64,000 bases of DNA from Scatophagus argus (taxonomy: Eukaryota > Chordata > Actinopteri > Scatophagidae). The stretch's first letter is position 1. Each line of letters starts with the position of its first letter. The DNA is taken from NCBI RefSeq assembly GCF_020382885.2, contig NC_058507.1, positions 1,411,715 to 1,475,714 of the forward strand, read 5' to 3'. The position numbers and the translations under genes were made by a program. Shown here one piece after another: positions 1 to 11,192 of this stretch. The notes beneath the pieces were generated by a model, which had not been told where the DNA came from, ran no database searches, and saw nothing but the letters and a program-made list of their open reading frames with translations.

Positions 1-71
1 CAGCCAAATTCTGATGCCTTTTCCAGCAGTATTTATCTGTTCACCGCACTCACCTTTCCCTGTGTGAGCAG

Positions 72-2559
72 GCCTTTTTTGCTAAGTACGACGCTGTGGA
101 GCTCTACCTGAGCACTCGCACCTATCCTCCTGGACTGAGCTACGTAGAGAAGAACACCTTCAGGAGGTTCTGCAAGGCGTTTGTCATCAAAGGTGTGTAC
201 AAACCACAATCTACATTTGAATAAACAACTAAAGCAACACCTGGAGGAGCTCTGCTGTCGCGGAGTAAAGCCACGCCACCAAGGAGGCTTTTCTCTGAGA
301 CATGTGACACATGCACAGTGCTGATGTTCCAGGGTTTTTACTCGTAGCCCCGTTGACATTTAAAAACATGGAATCTGAGCTTTGCTTCACAATCACAGTT
401 TTTATTGTTATTTTTGCTGTTGTTGCTTTTAGTTTCTGTATTGTCTTGTAATTTAACATCTTCGGGCCCAATAATTATTCAAATGAAACAGTCAAGAACC
501 GCTGAGGAACCAGTGTAACGCACCGTTGTTATCATAACTCCATCTGTCTGAAAGTATGGCGAGAAAGTATCCTGAGAGATGCCTCCATTCAGATTGAGAC
601 AGTCTGTCTTCAGGTCCAACGCACATTTTGTTCCTGTAGCACTAAACTGTCGCGTGAAACTGAAATGCAAAGACGACTTGTGTCCTGGTTGCCTAGACGA
701 TGAGCTCCACATGGTGCGAGGAGGAGATCGGGCACGTTTGGTTCTGAGGAGCAGACAGCAAGTTGAAGCCGTCCTGGAGGATTATCACAACGAACTGAAC
801 CACCTCGATGCCAACAAGTGTCTCAGACTGCTCAAAGACAGGTGAGAGGGGATCCCCTCAGTCATGAACCTTTACTGATGCTGCAGAAGGGTCAAAGATC
901 TGGAACACTAATACGCACACAGAAATCATCGTCACTTCCTGTCCATCACAAACAAACAGCCTCATGGTTCAGCCAAGTGTGAGTCAGTCAGTTATTTATC
1001 CATTTTGTACGATCCTCACACTGTGTGACTTCGCTTAAACCCAAGAAGGCAAAGTTTGGCACAAAGCTGCGATTGTTTTCAGTTTTTGTGTTTGTTTGGG
1101 GTTTTTTTTAGATAAAGATTACAGTTAACACTGGAGGTGCAGCTTCATGCTGGTGTATTAACAACCTGCTCCTGGTTTACACAGTGGTGGACGTACTTGA
1201 GTCAAAATATAAGTAGTCCTGGTCAAGTATTACTGCAGTACCAGTGAGAAGTTGTTGTTCAGTCCAGTCTTTCCTTGAGTTAAAGTACTGAAGTAAATGT
1301 ACTTCATTACTGTCCACCCTGAATCTCTGTAAGGTACTTCTGGAAAACCATGAGGTCTGATGTGCTGCAGTGGATCCACAGCTGCTCAGAGTGCAGCAGC
1401 AAGAAAAGGAAAAATCCAGAAACAGAACCAGGAGGACCAGAATCCCTTCTGGAGGTGCTGAGTCCACCACAGAGTCGTGACGATGAAGTCAGGTGTGTGC
1501 GAGACAAACTTAGAGCTGCGCTTCAGCCAGCGAGCAGGACAGAAGGAGCTAAAAGTCGTCAGAGGTAAACCGGGAGTTACTGGAGCAGTTGGAGTATTAA
1601 TGTTGGTACAACAGCAATATTCAGAAACACAGTAAACTGTCACAGTTCAACAGAAGCAACAGCGATAGATTAAAGTAGCTGTAATATTAATGAACAGTTC
1701 ATAAAGTTTGAATTTCACCTTTTTCGTCTCCTGTCCACAGAGGACAGGATGATGGTGATCCTGATGGTGATGAAGAGAGGCAGTCGGCAACAGGTTCAGA
1801 GGTCAGAGTGGCAGGTTTCACGCTCAACTCAAACACACACACACAACACCTGTACATCACCTGTGTCTGCTGGAAGACAGTTTATTTTATACCACCAAAC
1901 CTGAGTATTTCATCTCAATCCTAGGAGAAACCTTTGTCCTCCCAGCTTGTGACTCCCATCAGCCCTCAGCCCAGAATTCCCATCCTTCTTCATCTAAGAA
2001 CTCCCATCAACCTCCAGCCAAGGACTCCTAACGCCCCCTTTGTTGTCAGACTGTTGTCTGTCAGTAGAGCGACCCCTCAACAGTCTGAAATCCAGAAGGG
2101 GACAGATGGCTCTGACATTCAGCCTGAGAGCCAAAGCAGCCTCATGGTTCAGGTAGAAGCTCAGCCAGAGGAGCAGACACAACCTCAGGACCAGAAAAAG
2201 ACTAGTGGCTCTCAGGGTGGCACCAGAACACCTTGCTGTGGCATATCCAAACCCCTCACAGAGTCTTGTCCTCCACCTGAGCCCCCAGTGAAACCTTCAC
2301 CAGTTGCAATCAAGAAAATGGAACCTTCAAGTCAAAACAGAGGACTTAAGACCAGGTCCCAGTCCGAAGCGAAGAGACAAACCCACATCCAGCACCCGGA
2401 GCGGAGAAAGGCAGACCTGGAGGCGGGCTCATTGACGCAGAGGAGCTCCGGCTGTGGTCTGGAGCCTGTGGTGGCCCAGAGCACCAAACCCTGGCCCGTC
2501 TTCACCATAGGCGACTCTGACCAGGCACAGACAGCCAGACGTCCTTCTGAGGGGGACAA
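72..2559 (+). CDS. GIN1-type integrase H2C2 zinc-finger protein, 5' end outside window
   Basis: Five exons with matching splice phases are visible: 72-192, 640-841, 1334-1564, 1741-1801 and 1925-2559. The first exon begins inside the protein, so the start codon lies to the left of the window. Exons 2 and 3 together encode an HHCC integrase zinc-binding module: HNELNH in exon 2, then RYFWKTMRSDVLQWIHSCSEC across the splice and into exon 3. The preceding stretch (KYDAVELYLSTRTYPP, then FRRFCKAFVIK) resembles the N-terminal part of GIN1, a vertebrate gene domesticated from a Gypsy/GIN transposon integrase. No DDE catalytic core follows. Exon 5 instead encodes about 210 residues of Pro/Ser/Gln-rich, probably disordered sequence. 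Read without splicing, exon 5 ends in AAG-TGA at its own donor site. Spliced, it continues in frame into the DTD2 exon at 2700. Whether it is a separate gene or the N-terminal part of a fusion is unresolved. Function is unknown. Confidence 0.6.
1182..1321. mobile_element. hAT-like MITE with CAGTGGTGGA terminus
   Basis: The element starts CAGTGGTGGACGTACTT and ends GTACTTCATTACTGTCCACCCTG, which are imperfect inverted ends. This is the terminus of a very common teleost non-autonomous hAT-like family (known from general experience). It sits in the intron between exons 2 and 3 of the H2C2 gene, and its 3' end is 12 bp before exon 3. No clear 8-bp target duplication is visible. Confidence 0.55.
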
Positions 2560-2699
2560 GTGAGTCACAGAGCACTACTGACCCAAAAGATGTGCTGCTG
2601 TCCCTGAACTGTAGTCTTCCTTTATAGCTACACAGTTAATTAATGTGTCTTAACAGTATTAGTACATGTGGTAGTATGTACTGAAGTACTTGTGTGCAG

Positions 2700-3957
2700 G
2701 CCTGCCCCCTTTCAGAGGCTCAGGAGTCTGCAGGCCCGGATGGTCATCCAGCAGTGCAGTCAGGCAAAGGTTAAGACCAAACCAGCCATGGATGGAGCGG
2801 ACGCTCAGTGGGCGGAGGTGGGCGTGTTTGTGTTTGTTTCAACTGTGTCTTAAATGTTCTTTAAAGATGCACTTAGACAAGGGGGAGGAGTTTCAGCTGG
2901 ATGAGTCGCAGTATCTGGTTGGCTGGTTCACACACTCTAATAATAAACACTTACAATGTACATACAATTGGGAAGAGGGGCAGGGCAATGTTTAACCTTT
3001 TAGATTAAAATGTGCTCAACTTTGACTGTTTTGAGTGTTTCTTATCTTTGGATGAGTCGATTTGTCCGAGTTTGAACTGCGGATTAGTTGTTGGGATGAT
3101 GTGCCTTTTATTTGTTGAGTAGATAATCCAACATGTAAAAAGAAGTGGGCCTTTCCATGTGGTCCTTTTACATAAACTACTGACTGAATTTAAAGTGAAT
3201 GTGTGCTTTATGGCGTAGCTGTAGCCTCCACCGAGTGGATCCTCACTGTGCCTCTCTGTCCTCAGATCCAGGAGGGAATCGTGGTTTATGTGTGCTTCTT
3301 CCACGGAGCCGCTGAGGACGTCACCCATGAGATGGGTAAGATGTCTTTTTACTCTACAAGCTGTACTGTGGCCCAGTATTATACAGCATTTCCTCACATA
3401 AAAACCAGCAGTAAGAACGGGGTCTCAGCTGCCACGTGTGGTCGACTCAGGATTTGTATGGTCTTCATTTAAAAATTTCAGGCAACCATTTAGGGGACAA
3501 CAGCATCCTAAATTCAGAATGAGGAACATGAGACAAGTGACCATTTCATTCACAGAGTTACATTTTCTGAGCTTTCATTTCTGTAGAAATCCCACCTCTT
3601 TCCTTTTCTTTTGTGATCTCATCAACAGCCAGCAGACTGATGACAGTCAAACTTTTCCGAAGAGAAAATGGGCGTGCAGTTTCTGTTCTTGACCTTCCCG
3701 GGAGCGTTTTGTTGATTCCCCAGGACTCCCTAGCGGGGGAGGTGGTGCCCAAGGGAAGGATTCAGTACAAGGGGAGGTGTGAGCGGTGGAGGGGAGCCCA
3801 GCTCTTTTCACACCTGGTGTCCGCCTGCAGAGAGCTCATGTCCTGCTCGGTGAAGTGCACAGAGGCAGGCGTGAAGGTGGAGCGGGGAGTCTACAGACCA
3901 CAACAAGAGATCCACCTGAACTCTTTAGAACCGCTGACACTCCTGCTGGAGTGCTGA
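2700..3957 (+). CDS. DTD2: D-aminoacyl-tRNA deacylase 2 (ATD-type)
   Basis: Three exons (2700-2817, 3266-3335, 3629-3957) encode about 171 residues; human DTD2 has 168. The order matches the family: ARMVIQQCSQAKVKTKP, DGADAQWAEIQEGIVVYVCFF, TVKLFRRENGRAVSVLDLPG, then a C-terminal strand ending LLLEC. The enzyme hydrolyses wrongly charged aminoacyl-tRNA in the cytosol; the animal form (ATD) clears L-Ala from tRNA-Thr. The start is uncertain. Similarity to human reaches slightly upstream of the internal Met at 2740. An ATG at 2668 is in frame but lies in what would otherwise be intron, and the acceptor at 2699 joins in phase to the upstream H2C2 gene. The two family signature motifs, PQATL and NGPxT, read PQDSL and LEPLT here, so the active site looks altered. 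A possible ATTAAA polyadenylation signal lies at 4458-4463. Confidence 0.85.
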
Positions 3958-4690
3958 GCTCCACTCAGGAAGACTAAAAGCAAATTATCCCGATGGTGAA
4001 GAAAACAGCGACAACTGAAAGAGTTTTACAGAAGGAAAACAACAGGATTTCTGTCTCTTTGTATGTATTTGCTGTGATGTAAATCTGTGATTTATGTGTC
4101 TCGGTTGGTCAGTCCCACTCTGTCTCGTTCTTCTCTCAGAAGGTCGAAGCAAAGCCAAACTTTGCTTATGATGTTAGTGACCAGCAGGAAACGTCAGACG
4201 GTCACCTGAGCTCTGGTTGTGGTCATGTGTCAGAGCCACCACTCGTTAACTGCACCTGATTACCTAATGGGTTCCTGTTTCCTGTGGCGAAGACATCGTG
4301 GTTTGGGCTAAAAGGGCTCGGAAAGCACCGGAGCTCTGTGGCTCAGAGGGAGAAGATAAATCAGGCTTTGATACACAAATGATCACTTTGTACACACTGC
4401 TGTGTGAAAAAACTGCTCATACTGTTTATAATGTACAGTTCAGATAAGAAAAATCTGATTAAAAAACTGTTGTTACAAAATAGGACTCTGTGCATCACAG
4501 TCTTTGCCTTCCCAGAGAGGATTTCACATCACACAAGCCCCAAAATACACTGAGACACGAGTCACTCTGAGTGAGCTGCAGACTATAAGAAACATGGAGT
4601 TGTAATTCATCTTAAGTCACATCTCGCTTTTGCTTACTTCATGGTAAATTGAGCACTCTGTGGCCACCGTAAGTTAAACTGATGTTTCAA
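3958..4690. other. DTD2 3' UTR and intergenic DNA
   Basis: There is no coding signal after the DTD2 stop. The first 500 bp are likely the 3' untranslated region, with a candidate ATTAAA signal at 4458-4463. Confidence 0.4.
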
Positions 4691-4785
4691 AGTCAAAGTG
4701 TTTTATTGTCACATGCACAAAAAGAAACATGTTTCCCTGCACAATGAAATTCTTCCTTTGCTACCCACACTGAGTGCCAAAATGA
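4688..4785 (-). repeat. LINE-like 3' tail
   Basis: On the minus strand this ends GTGACAATAAAACACTTTGA followed by CTTTGA. It is a short A/T-rich terminal motif repeated at the end, typical of the 3' tails of fish non-LTR retrotransposons. A related tail is at 29891-29921 on the plus strand. No reverse transcriptase sequence is attached. Confidence 0.35.
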
Positions 4786-5268
4786 ATAGAAATAAAAATA
4801 ACAGTAAAAACCAAAAAAGACAATTCTGAAAGTATAAAAATATAAAAACCTCTAACTGGCTGCTGAAGGCATGAGCACTGGTTTTTAGTTTAGAGAAACA
4901 AAAATGGAAAACGCTGCGGATGTTAAAGAATTTTCATCAGCGTTTGAGTTTAATACTCGTCTGATATTTAAAGTTTATGAAACACAAAATGCGTGAAATT
5001 CAGTTTAAACAATAACACAACAACTTGAGTCTTTGATGAACACATACATAAATACAACAAAATAAATAAAATATATGCACGTTTCTGTCTGTATTCATTT
5101 CCTCACAAACCCAAACAATCAAAGTGCAATCGAGGTTTGCCGAAAACAAAGTGTCCCTCCTCGAGCCGAGAAGAGCTGCACCTGAAAAATGCTTATAATT
5201 ACGTAGAAAACAATAATAATAAATAAAATGAGCTGCCCTGATCTCCTAACTCCAGTCTGACTGGTTTC
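4786..5268. other. AT-rich intergenic DNA
   Basis: AT-rich sequence with A-runs. No gene, conserved motif or strong repeat was recognised. Confidence 0.4.
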
Positions 5269-5269
5269 A

Positions 5270-5645
5270 TTCAAAGAGATAGTTCACCTCTTACCTGTGC
5301 TGCTTATCCATCAAGAAGCTTCAAAGTGCAACATTAGCTTAGTTAGCCTAGTTAGCCTCTTGTCCATGAGAAGACGCACGTTTCCTTCTGCGCTGTGATA
5401 CGGAGAGAAAATAGTTCCTACATGAAACTGCCCACAAGAAGCTCTGTGGGTGCTCTTGAGTAACTGGTCGTGATATCTGGAGACAGACGTTACTGTTGAG
5501 TTTTTCAGTTGTGTTTTGTCTTCGTCTCTTTGAGCACCACGAGGTGAAGCGTCATCGAGTTCCGTTACATTGACGAGAAGGCAGAAGTCTGTACAGGAAA
5601 AAGGAAAAATATGTGTTTTTGATTTAAGTTGAACTGTCTCTTTAA
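5270..5645. mobile_element. TTAA-type MITE, family B
   Basis: The left end (AAAGAGATAGTTCACC) and right end (TTGAACTGTCTCTTTAAG) are inverted copies of each other. The right flank is TTAA and the left flank is TTCA, probably a decayed TTAA. The internal stretch around 5412 (TAGTTCCTACATGAAACTGC) recurs at 23922, so the two are related copies. Target preference suggests piggyBac-type mobilisation, which is an inference. Confidence 0.55.
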
Positions 5646-6251
5646 GAAAAGCTAGACTAATACGGGACATTATTCCCTGGTTAATACAAACTAATTGTCC
5701 TCCACGTATACAACAGCAGCTTCCTGTCACATTCAGCACTCTGTTGCTTCTTTCTCTGACAGACCCGTTAATCGGTTGGTCAATTAATCAAGCTGGCTGT
5801 TTAATCAGCTCGACATCTGGCATCTTGAGACAATCTGGATGGGCTGTGGGCGGGCTGTGGGCGCGCTGTGGGCCGGCGTTGACGCTGACCAGTCTCCGCT
5901 CTATGACAGCTGTCGCCTCGAGTCACCTCACAAGGTCTTCTCACTGGTTTTCTCCCTCAATGTCAACGCTGAGTCTTCAGTCTCTTGACTAGCACTCGAA
6001 TGCACCAGGGGATCTTGTGTGGACTCAGGTGCTTAATTTCCAAACTCTAATGTTTGGCTCATCGTCCAGAACGATTTCAGAGGCACTGATTTTCCACCTG
6101 CAGTTGCCTCGTTGTCCCAACGGCAGCAGTCGTCACCTCAGCTTTTTGATTCCTGCTTTTGTTCCTGACTTTGTCATCTTCTTCTTCTTCTTCTTCTCGT
6201 TGCTTCAGGAGGAATAAATTCCACTTTCCCCGTGTTCTTATCCTCCCCTCC
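5646..6251. other. Intergenic / 3' side of F-box gene
   Basis: No coding exon is seen. It includes a GTGGGC/GGGCGC-rich patch at 5840-5880 and a CTT microsatellite at 6179-6198. On the minus strand a possible ATTAAA signal for the F-box gene lies at 5800-5805. Confidence 0.35.
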
Positions 6252-9200
6252 TCAGTCGCCCTCCCACAGACAGTCGCACTCTCGCAGCGGGTTTCTCTGG
6301 CGCATCGTCGTGACGACGGTGATCCGGTTCTCGGACAGCTCTCGCAGCTGGTCGATCAGCCTCTGCACACAGGGGCTGGGCCAGGGGTGACCGTTCAGGT
6401 AGTCCCTCAGGATGAACGAGCGCTCCACCAGCAGCTCCAGCTGGACCAGGTGTCGCAGCCGGTGGAGGCTCAGCAGGTCTTTCTCCGGTTCTCTGCGGAA
6501 AAACCTGAGAGACAAACGAGTGTTGGACGTATCTGCAGAAGCGCTTCAAGACTAACGAGGCCACATGTTGACCTCACTGCTTCTTTTCAAATGCTAATAC
6601 AAAGTGTTTAAATTCAGTAGTTATCACCTTAATCAATGACCCGTTTGATGTATCAAATCTCAATAACTTGTGAAAAATACCCGCCACAAGTTCCTGGAGC
6701 CAAAGATGATGTGTTCAAGGTCTTTTATTACCCAAACTATTTTTTTTAAATTTTGTCATATCATTTAGGATTTTTAAATTTTAGAAACAAATTCTTAATG
6801 TTGCTGCCGATAATTTTTTGTGCAGATAAGAATGATGTCATTTAAATATCAGGAAATGCTGTGAACGTCGTCCAAACAGCACAGAACAACTACAGAAAAC
6901 AAACTGAAAATGACTGTGAAATCACTTCCTGTGCGGCTCACCGTATCCTGAGCGTCCTGAGCTGAGGGAACAACATGGGGATCCGCCTGCAGAGGCTGCC
7001 GCTGGAGCGGTTCTGCTCGATGTCGAGGTGCTCGAGTGCCGGCACTTTAGGTGCGATGGAGTCCATGTCTTTCAGAGTGATGGCAACCCGCAGCGTCAGT
7101 CTGGTCACACTGGACGGGATGGTGGTCGTGTACGTAGCCAGAGAGTTACCACCTGAGGGGACGAAGACAAAAACAATGTGAGTCTCTGCTCTCAACAAGA
7201 ATCAGTTTCACATGCCCACACCAGCAAGTAACCAGGAAACATCTGAGCTGGTCCTCATTATCCCTATGAACACAGAAAGATCTGTGAAGGGTCTGACTCA
7301 CCGATGATGCTGAGCGTCTCCAGCTGCTGGAGAGGACTCAGCCAGGACGGCAAGCGGCACTCGATGCCATCTCTGATGTACCTGTAGCGGACAGTCAGAG
7401 ACCTGAGCGAGGACAGGCTCCTCAGCGCATCCACTGGCAGGATGGTTTCTGGGTAATCCACCAGCTCCAGACTGGTCAGCGCGGGGCCACCGTACCGGGA
7501 CACTCCTGTAAGATGGAGATGGAGGAGGAGGAGGAGGACACAGTGATTAGTGTCATTTCAGTGATTTAAAAGAAAATAGAAAGTGTGTTTGTGTGTGGAT
7601 GAAGAAAGGTCTGCATGCACACAGAGAGAGAGAGACAAAGAGAGAGAGACACACAGAGAGACACAGAGACAGAGAGAGAGAGAGAGAGACAAAGAGAGAG
7701 TGAGAGAGACAAAGAGAGAGAGAGACAAAGAGAGACACAGAGACACAGAGACAGAGAGACAGAGAGAGAGAGAGACACAGAGAGACACAGAGACAGAGAG
7801 AGAGAGAGACAAAGAGAGAGTGAGAGAGACAAAGAGAGACACAGAGACAGAGAGACAAAGAGAGACACAGAGACAGAGAGACAGAGAGAGAGAGAGACAA
7901 AGAGAGACAGAGAGACAAAGAGAGACACAGAGACAGAGAGACAAAGAGAGAGACAGAGACACAGAGACACAGAGACAGAGAGACAAAGAGACAAAGAGAG
8001 ACACAGAGACAGAGAGACAGAGAGACACAGAGACAGAGAGACAAAGAGAGACACAGAGACAGAGAGACACAGAGACAGAGAGACACAGAGACAGAGAGAC
8101 AAAGAGACAAAGAGAGACACAGAGACAGAGAGACAGAGAGACACAGAGACAGAGAGACAAAGAGAGAGACAGAGACACAGAGACACAGAGACAGAGAGAC
8201 AAAGAGACAAAGAGAGACACAGAGACAGAGAGACAGAGAGAGAGAGAGACAAAGAGAGACAGAGAGACAAAGAGAGACACAGAGACAGAGAGACAAAGAG
8301 AGACACAGAGACAGAGAGACACAGAGACACAGAGACAAAGAGAGAGCGTTTGATGTTCGAGCCTGCACATCTAGATGAGAGAAGCAACCGGCTGCAAAGC
8401 AAAACTTCCATAACGTAACTTTTAGACATATATATATAAATAAATATACATATATCGGTATGACGGTGTTGTCGCACTTTCATATCTCTTTCTAAAATAT
8501 TCCGGTATAACACTTAACACCGATATACCGCCCAGGTCTAATCTGGTGCAGGTTACGGGCTGACCTGGTTGCTCCGGGTCCGGCGGGCTGAGGTAGTCGT
8601 CGGGCAGCGGGTCCGGCGGCTCCCCTCTCATCCCCCAGGACAGGTGCTTCAGTTTCTTCAGGCTCAGCAGCAGGTTGTGGAAGACGCTGCGGGGTACCGG
8701 CCTCACGGTGTCCAGCCCGTAGCCCTCCCCCTGCTGGTGGAAGAGCAGGGACCGCAGGTTGACCAGGTGCGACACGGCGTTAATGAACTCCACCGTGCAC
8801 GTCAGCCGGACGTTACACACGCTCAGGTGCGTCAGCCGCTCCCGCAGCTGCTCGATCAGGCTCCGCCCCAACATCGGCTCGTCCCAGGTAGCGTTACGCA
8901 CCCCCAGGTCCCTCAAATCGGGGAACCGCGACAGGTTGTCCAGGTATTTCTCCTTGTACAGTCGCCCTCCGTCCACAAACACGATGGCGGTGAGGGACGG
9001 CAGGAACTTGACGAGCCGCCGCCACTCTTTGCGCCGCAGGTGTCGCACCGCCACGCGGGTGAGCTTGCGGTAGCGCAGGGTGTCCCAGTAGCCGTAGGTG
9101 TAGCGGCGGAGGTCGGACAGCATCACCGTGTGGTCCCTCCACAGGGACGGGTGGTCGATGAGCTTCTTCAGGTACCTGCAGCAGGTGCGGACCGTGTGTT

Positions 9201-9270
9201 TCTCCTCCGTGGACAGGAAGCTGAACACGTAGACCCAAACTTCTGGAGGGAGCCGCTGCAGCTCCTCCAT
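6252..9270 (-). CDS. F-box protein with leucine-rich region
   Basis: Four minus-strand exons with matching phases: 9270-8565, 7505-7302, 7152-6942 and 6504-6252. Together they encode 457 residues from an ATG at 9270 to a stop at 6252-6254. Residues about 4-45 form an F-box (LPPEVWVYVFSFLSTEEKHT, then CCRYLKKLIDHPSLWRD), which binds SKP1 and brings targets to an SCF ubiquitin ligase. The rest shows irregular leucine-rich repeats, for example LTHLSVCNVRLT, LKHLSWGM, LTSLELVD, LRSLTVRYRYI and LEHLDIEQN, which would be the substrate-binding part. Exon 1 is GC-rich and carries the CpG-rich promoter side of the gene. I do not recognise the exact family member; it is not FBXO33 or FBXL8 as I recall them. 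Intron 1 contains a long GAGACA satellite. Confidence 0.8.
7621..8345. repeat. GAGAGACA/CAGAGA satellite
   Basis: About 725 bp built almost only from GAGA, GACA, CACAGAGA and CAAAGAGA units, in intron 1 of the F-box gene. Higher-order blocks repeat (for example AGACAAAGAGAGACACAGAG many times). Because the array contains no stop codons in several frames, it yields long false Arg/Glu/Thr-rich or Ser/Leu/Cys-rich reading frames on both strands. Confidence 0.95.
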
Positions 9271-9604
9271 CAGAAAAGTCTCAGCTCAAAAAGCTGCAGC
9301 TCACACCGCTTCCAGAGGGCAGGAAGCGGGTAGCGTGTTCCTCCGTGTCGCACTGACGTGTGGACACTGACAGCAGCGTCTGTTTACACTCACGTGACGG
9401 CTGCGAACACAGGAAGCTCATGTTGCAGCGCAGCCGCCGTCGCGCGGTGATGACGTCGATTGTTATTGAAAAGCTTTTGAATGACGACGAAGGTGACGAT
9501 CTTCGGTCTTTATGTTGAAATGGTGAATTAACCGTTGGGTTAACTTGAACCACCAGACGAGATGATTAATAATGAAACCCATAAACAAAAATTAGACTTT
9601 TAAT

Positions 9605-9908
9605 CCAATAATGTGATTATGAAAGTACCCAAGTAAAAATGTGAATGCAGAACTTTTACTCATAAGAGTATTTCTACGCTGTAGTTTTGGTACTTCTTTC
9701 AGCGCAGTCTGATGGTCAGCATTAGTCTTTACGTTCTGCGTTTATCCATCAGTACATTTGTTTCCTTTCAAATACACGCAGTGGAGTAAAAAGTAAAGTA
9801 TTTGCCTCCAAAGTGTAGTGGGGTTATAAATTAGGAGAAAATGGAAGCACTCAATTGAAGTACAACTGTACCTGAGCTGAGTAAATTGTACTTAATTACA
9901 TTCCATCA
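9605..9908. mobile_element. hAT-like MITE, second copy
   Basis: The region contains the typical sequence GAACTTTTACTCATAAGAGT followed by ATTTCTACGCTGTAGT, and ends GTACTTAATTACATTCCATC. This matches the ends and middle of the same teleost family as the element at 1182-1321. The boundaries are approximate. Confidence 0.5.
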
Positions 9909-10676
9909 CAAATTTTGACACTGAGATTTTCTTCTTTTCCCCCCTCAAATGTACGTCATGTCTAAACGTCAGTCATCGGTCTCGTGAACAAAGCATGTAA
10001 GTCCATTTCTACAGAGTGTAATTAACGCAACAATGAATTATGAATTGAAATGTGAACGTTTTTTTTGCCCACGCTGTCTGAAACACCAAATTCAAGATCT
10101 TTTCCAGGTCCAGATCCTTCAAAAGATCCTTCACCATGTGAGATACTGATCATTAATTGCTGTTACAGTCACTTATGCACACGCAGACACCTTAAAATAT
10201 CAGCACAAATTTCTACACAATCAGATCTGCTCAAATATATTTTAATCTTTTTCATTTGCTGATGTAAATGAACAAACATAAACTAAAAGAGGTTAACAAA
10301 AGGAGCTCCAATGATGTGGGAGAACATCAGGCAGGTGAGTAGCAGCTCACAAACATTCAGCCTGAACAGGAAGTCACACAGTCATACAAACGCCTGTGTT
10401 AACTTCGTTCGTATACTGAACCACTGAAAATGGATGTGGGTGACCATCATGGAGACTAAATGAGGCAAAGAAATATCAACCCAGAAACTCTATCCACCAT
10501 TTCCACTCCTCTGTGAGTCAGTTTAAATGCTGGAGCTGAGAGTTGGTCTGAACAGAAGTTGTTCCTCGCACTGTGAAGTTTTGCTTTGCTAGGCTCTGTG
10601 ACGGTCACCCTGAACTGTCTTTTGAAAAGGAGGCGACGCTCACAATTTTAGACAAGTTTCAGACCACATCCAGCCC
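9909..10676. other. Intergenic DNA
   Basis: No exon, RNA gene or clear repeat was recognised between the hAT-like copy and the TTAA-type MITE. Confidence 0.35.
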
Positions 10677-11192
10677 TTAAAGGGGCAACGTGTAAAATGT
10701 GGCCAGAATTTGAAGGTAGCTCCAGAGACATAGCTGACAGCATATCAGCAGAGTAACTGCCAGCTGCTGCTCACTGTGCTGTGTTGTACTTGTCTTTGGC
10801 TGTAGCTAAAGCTACTGTTAGCTCAGTTAGCTGTGGAGCTAGTGGACCTGCAGCTGAGTGGACTCTGCCTGGACTGCGACCTCAGATCACACGCGGCACC
10901 CCGTCGACCTCAGTCGACACAGGCGATGGGGTACCAGACTGAGATCACAGACTTTGTGACCAGAGAAGGTGGGTTTGTGAAACACTCATGTATCAGATTA
11001 TTCCCTCTAGAGGTATAAAGCCCTGCCCCATCCCGACAGGATGGTTAGCATGCTAACTTCAGTAGATATCTCTGTGACACAACACACAAGTCAACACTGT
11101 TGTTTCTTCACTTTCTGTTGATAAAGTCAATTTGTAGTTTTTTAATGTTTTAAATTAAAATTCTGGCCATATCTTACAAAGTGAACTTTTAA
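10677..11192 (+). mobile_element. TTAA-type MITE, family A, copy 1
   Basis: It is flanked by TTAA on both sides (10677-10680 and 11189-11192). The left end is AGGGGCAACGTGTAAAATGT and the right end, read inward, is AAGTTCACTTTGTAAGATAT; both continue GGCCAGAATTT. A second full copy lies in opposite orientation at 42309-42846, with the shared internal sequences GCATATCAGCAGAGTAACTG and GTTAGCATGCTAACC. It has no coding capacity. The TTAA target points to piggyBac-type transposition. Confidence 0.75.

Noticed and set aside
7553-8513. Long open frames of up to about 315 codons on both strands
   Set aside because: They come from the stop-free GAGACA satellite. Composition is extreme, several frames are open at once, and no domain is present.
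8569-9333. A 254-codon plus-strand open frame
   Set aside because: It is the opposite strand of the GC-rich first exon of the F-box gene; the product is His/Gln/Val-rich without a domain.
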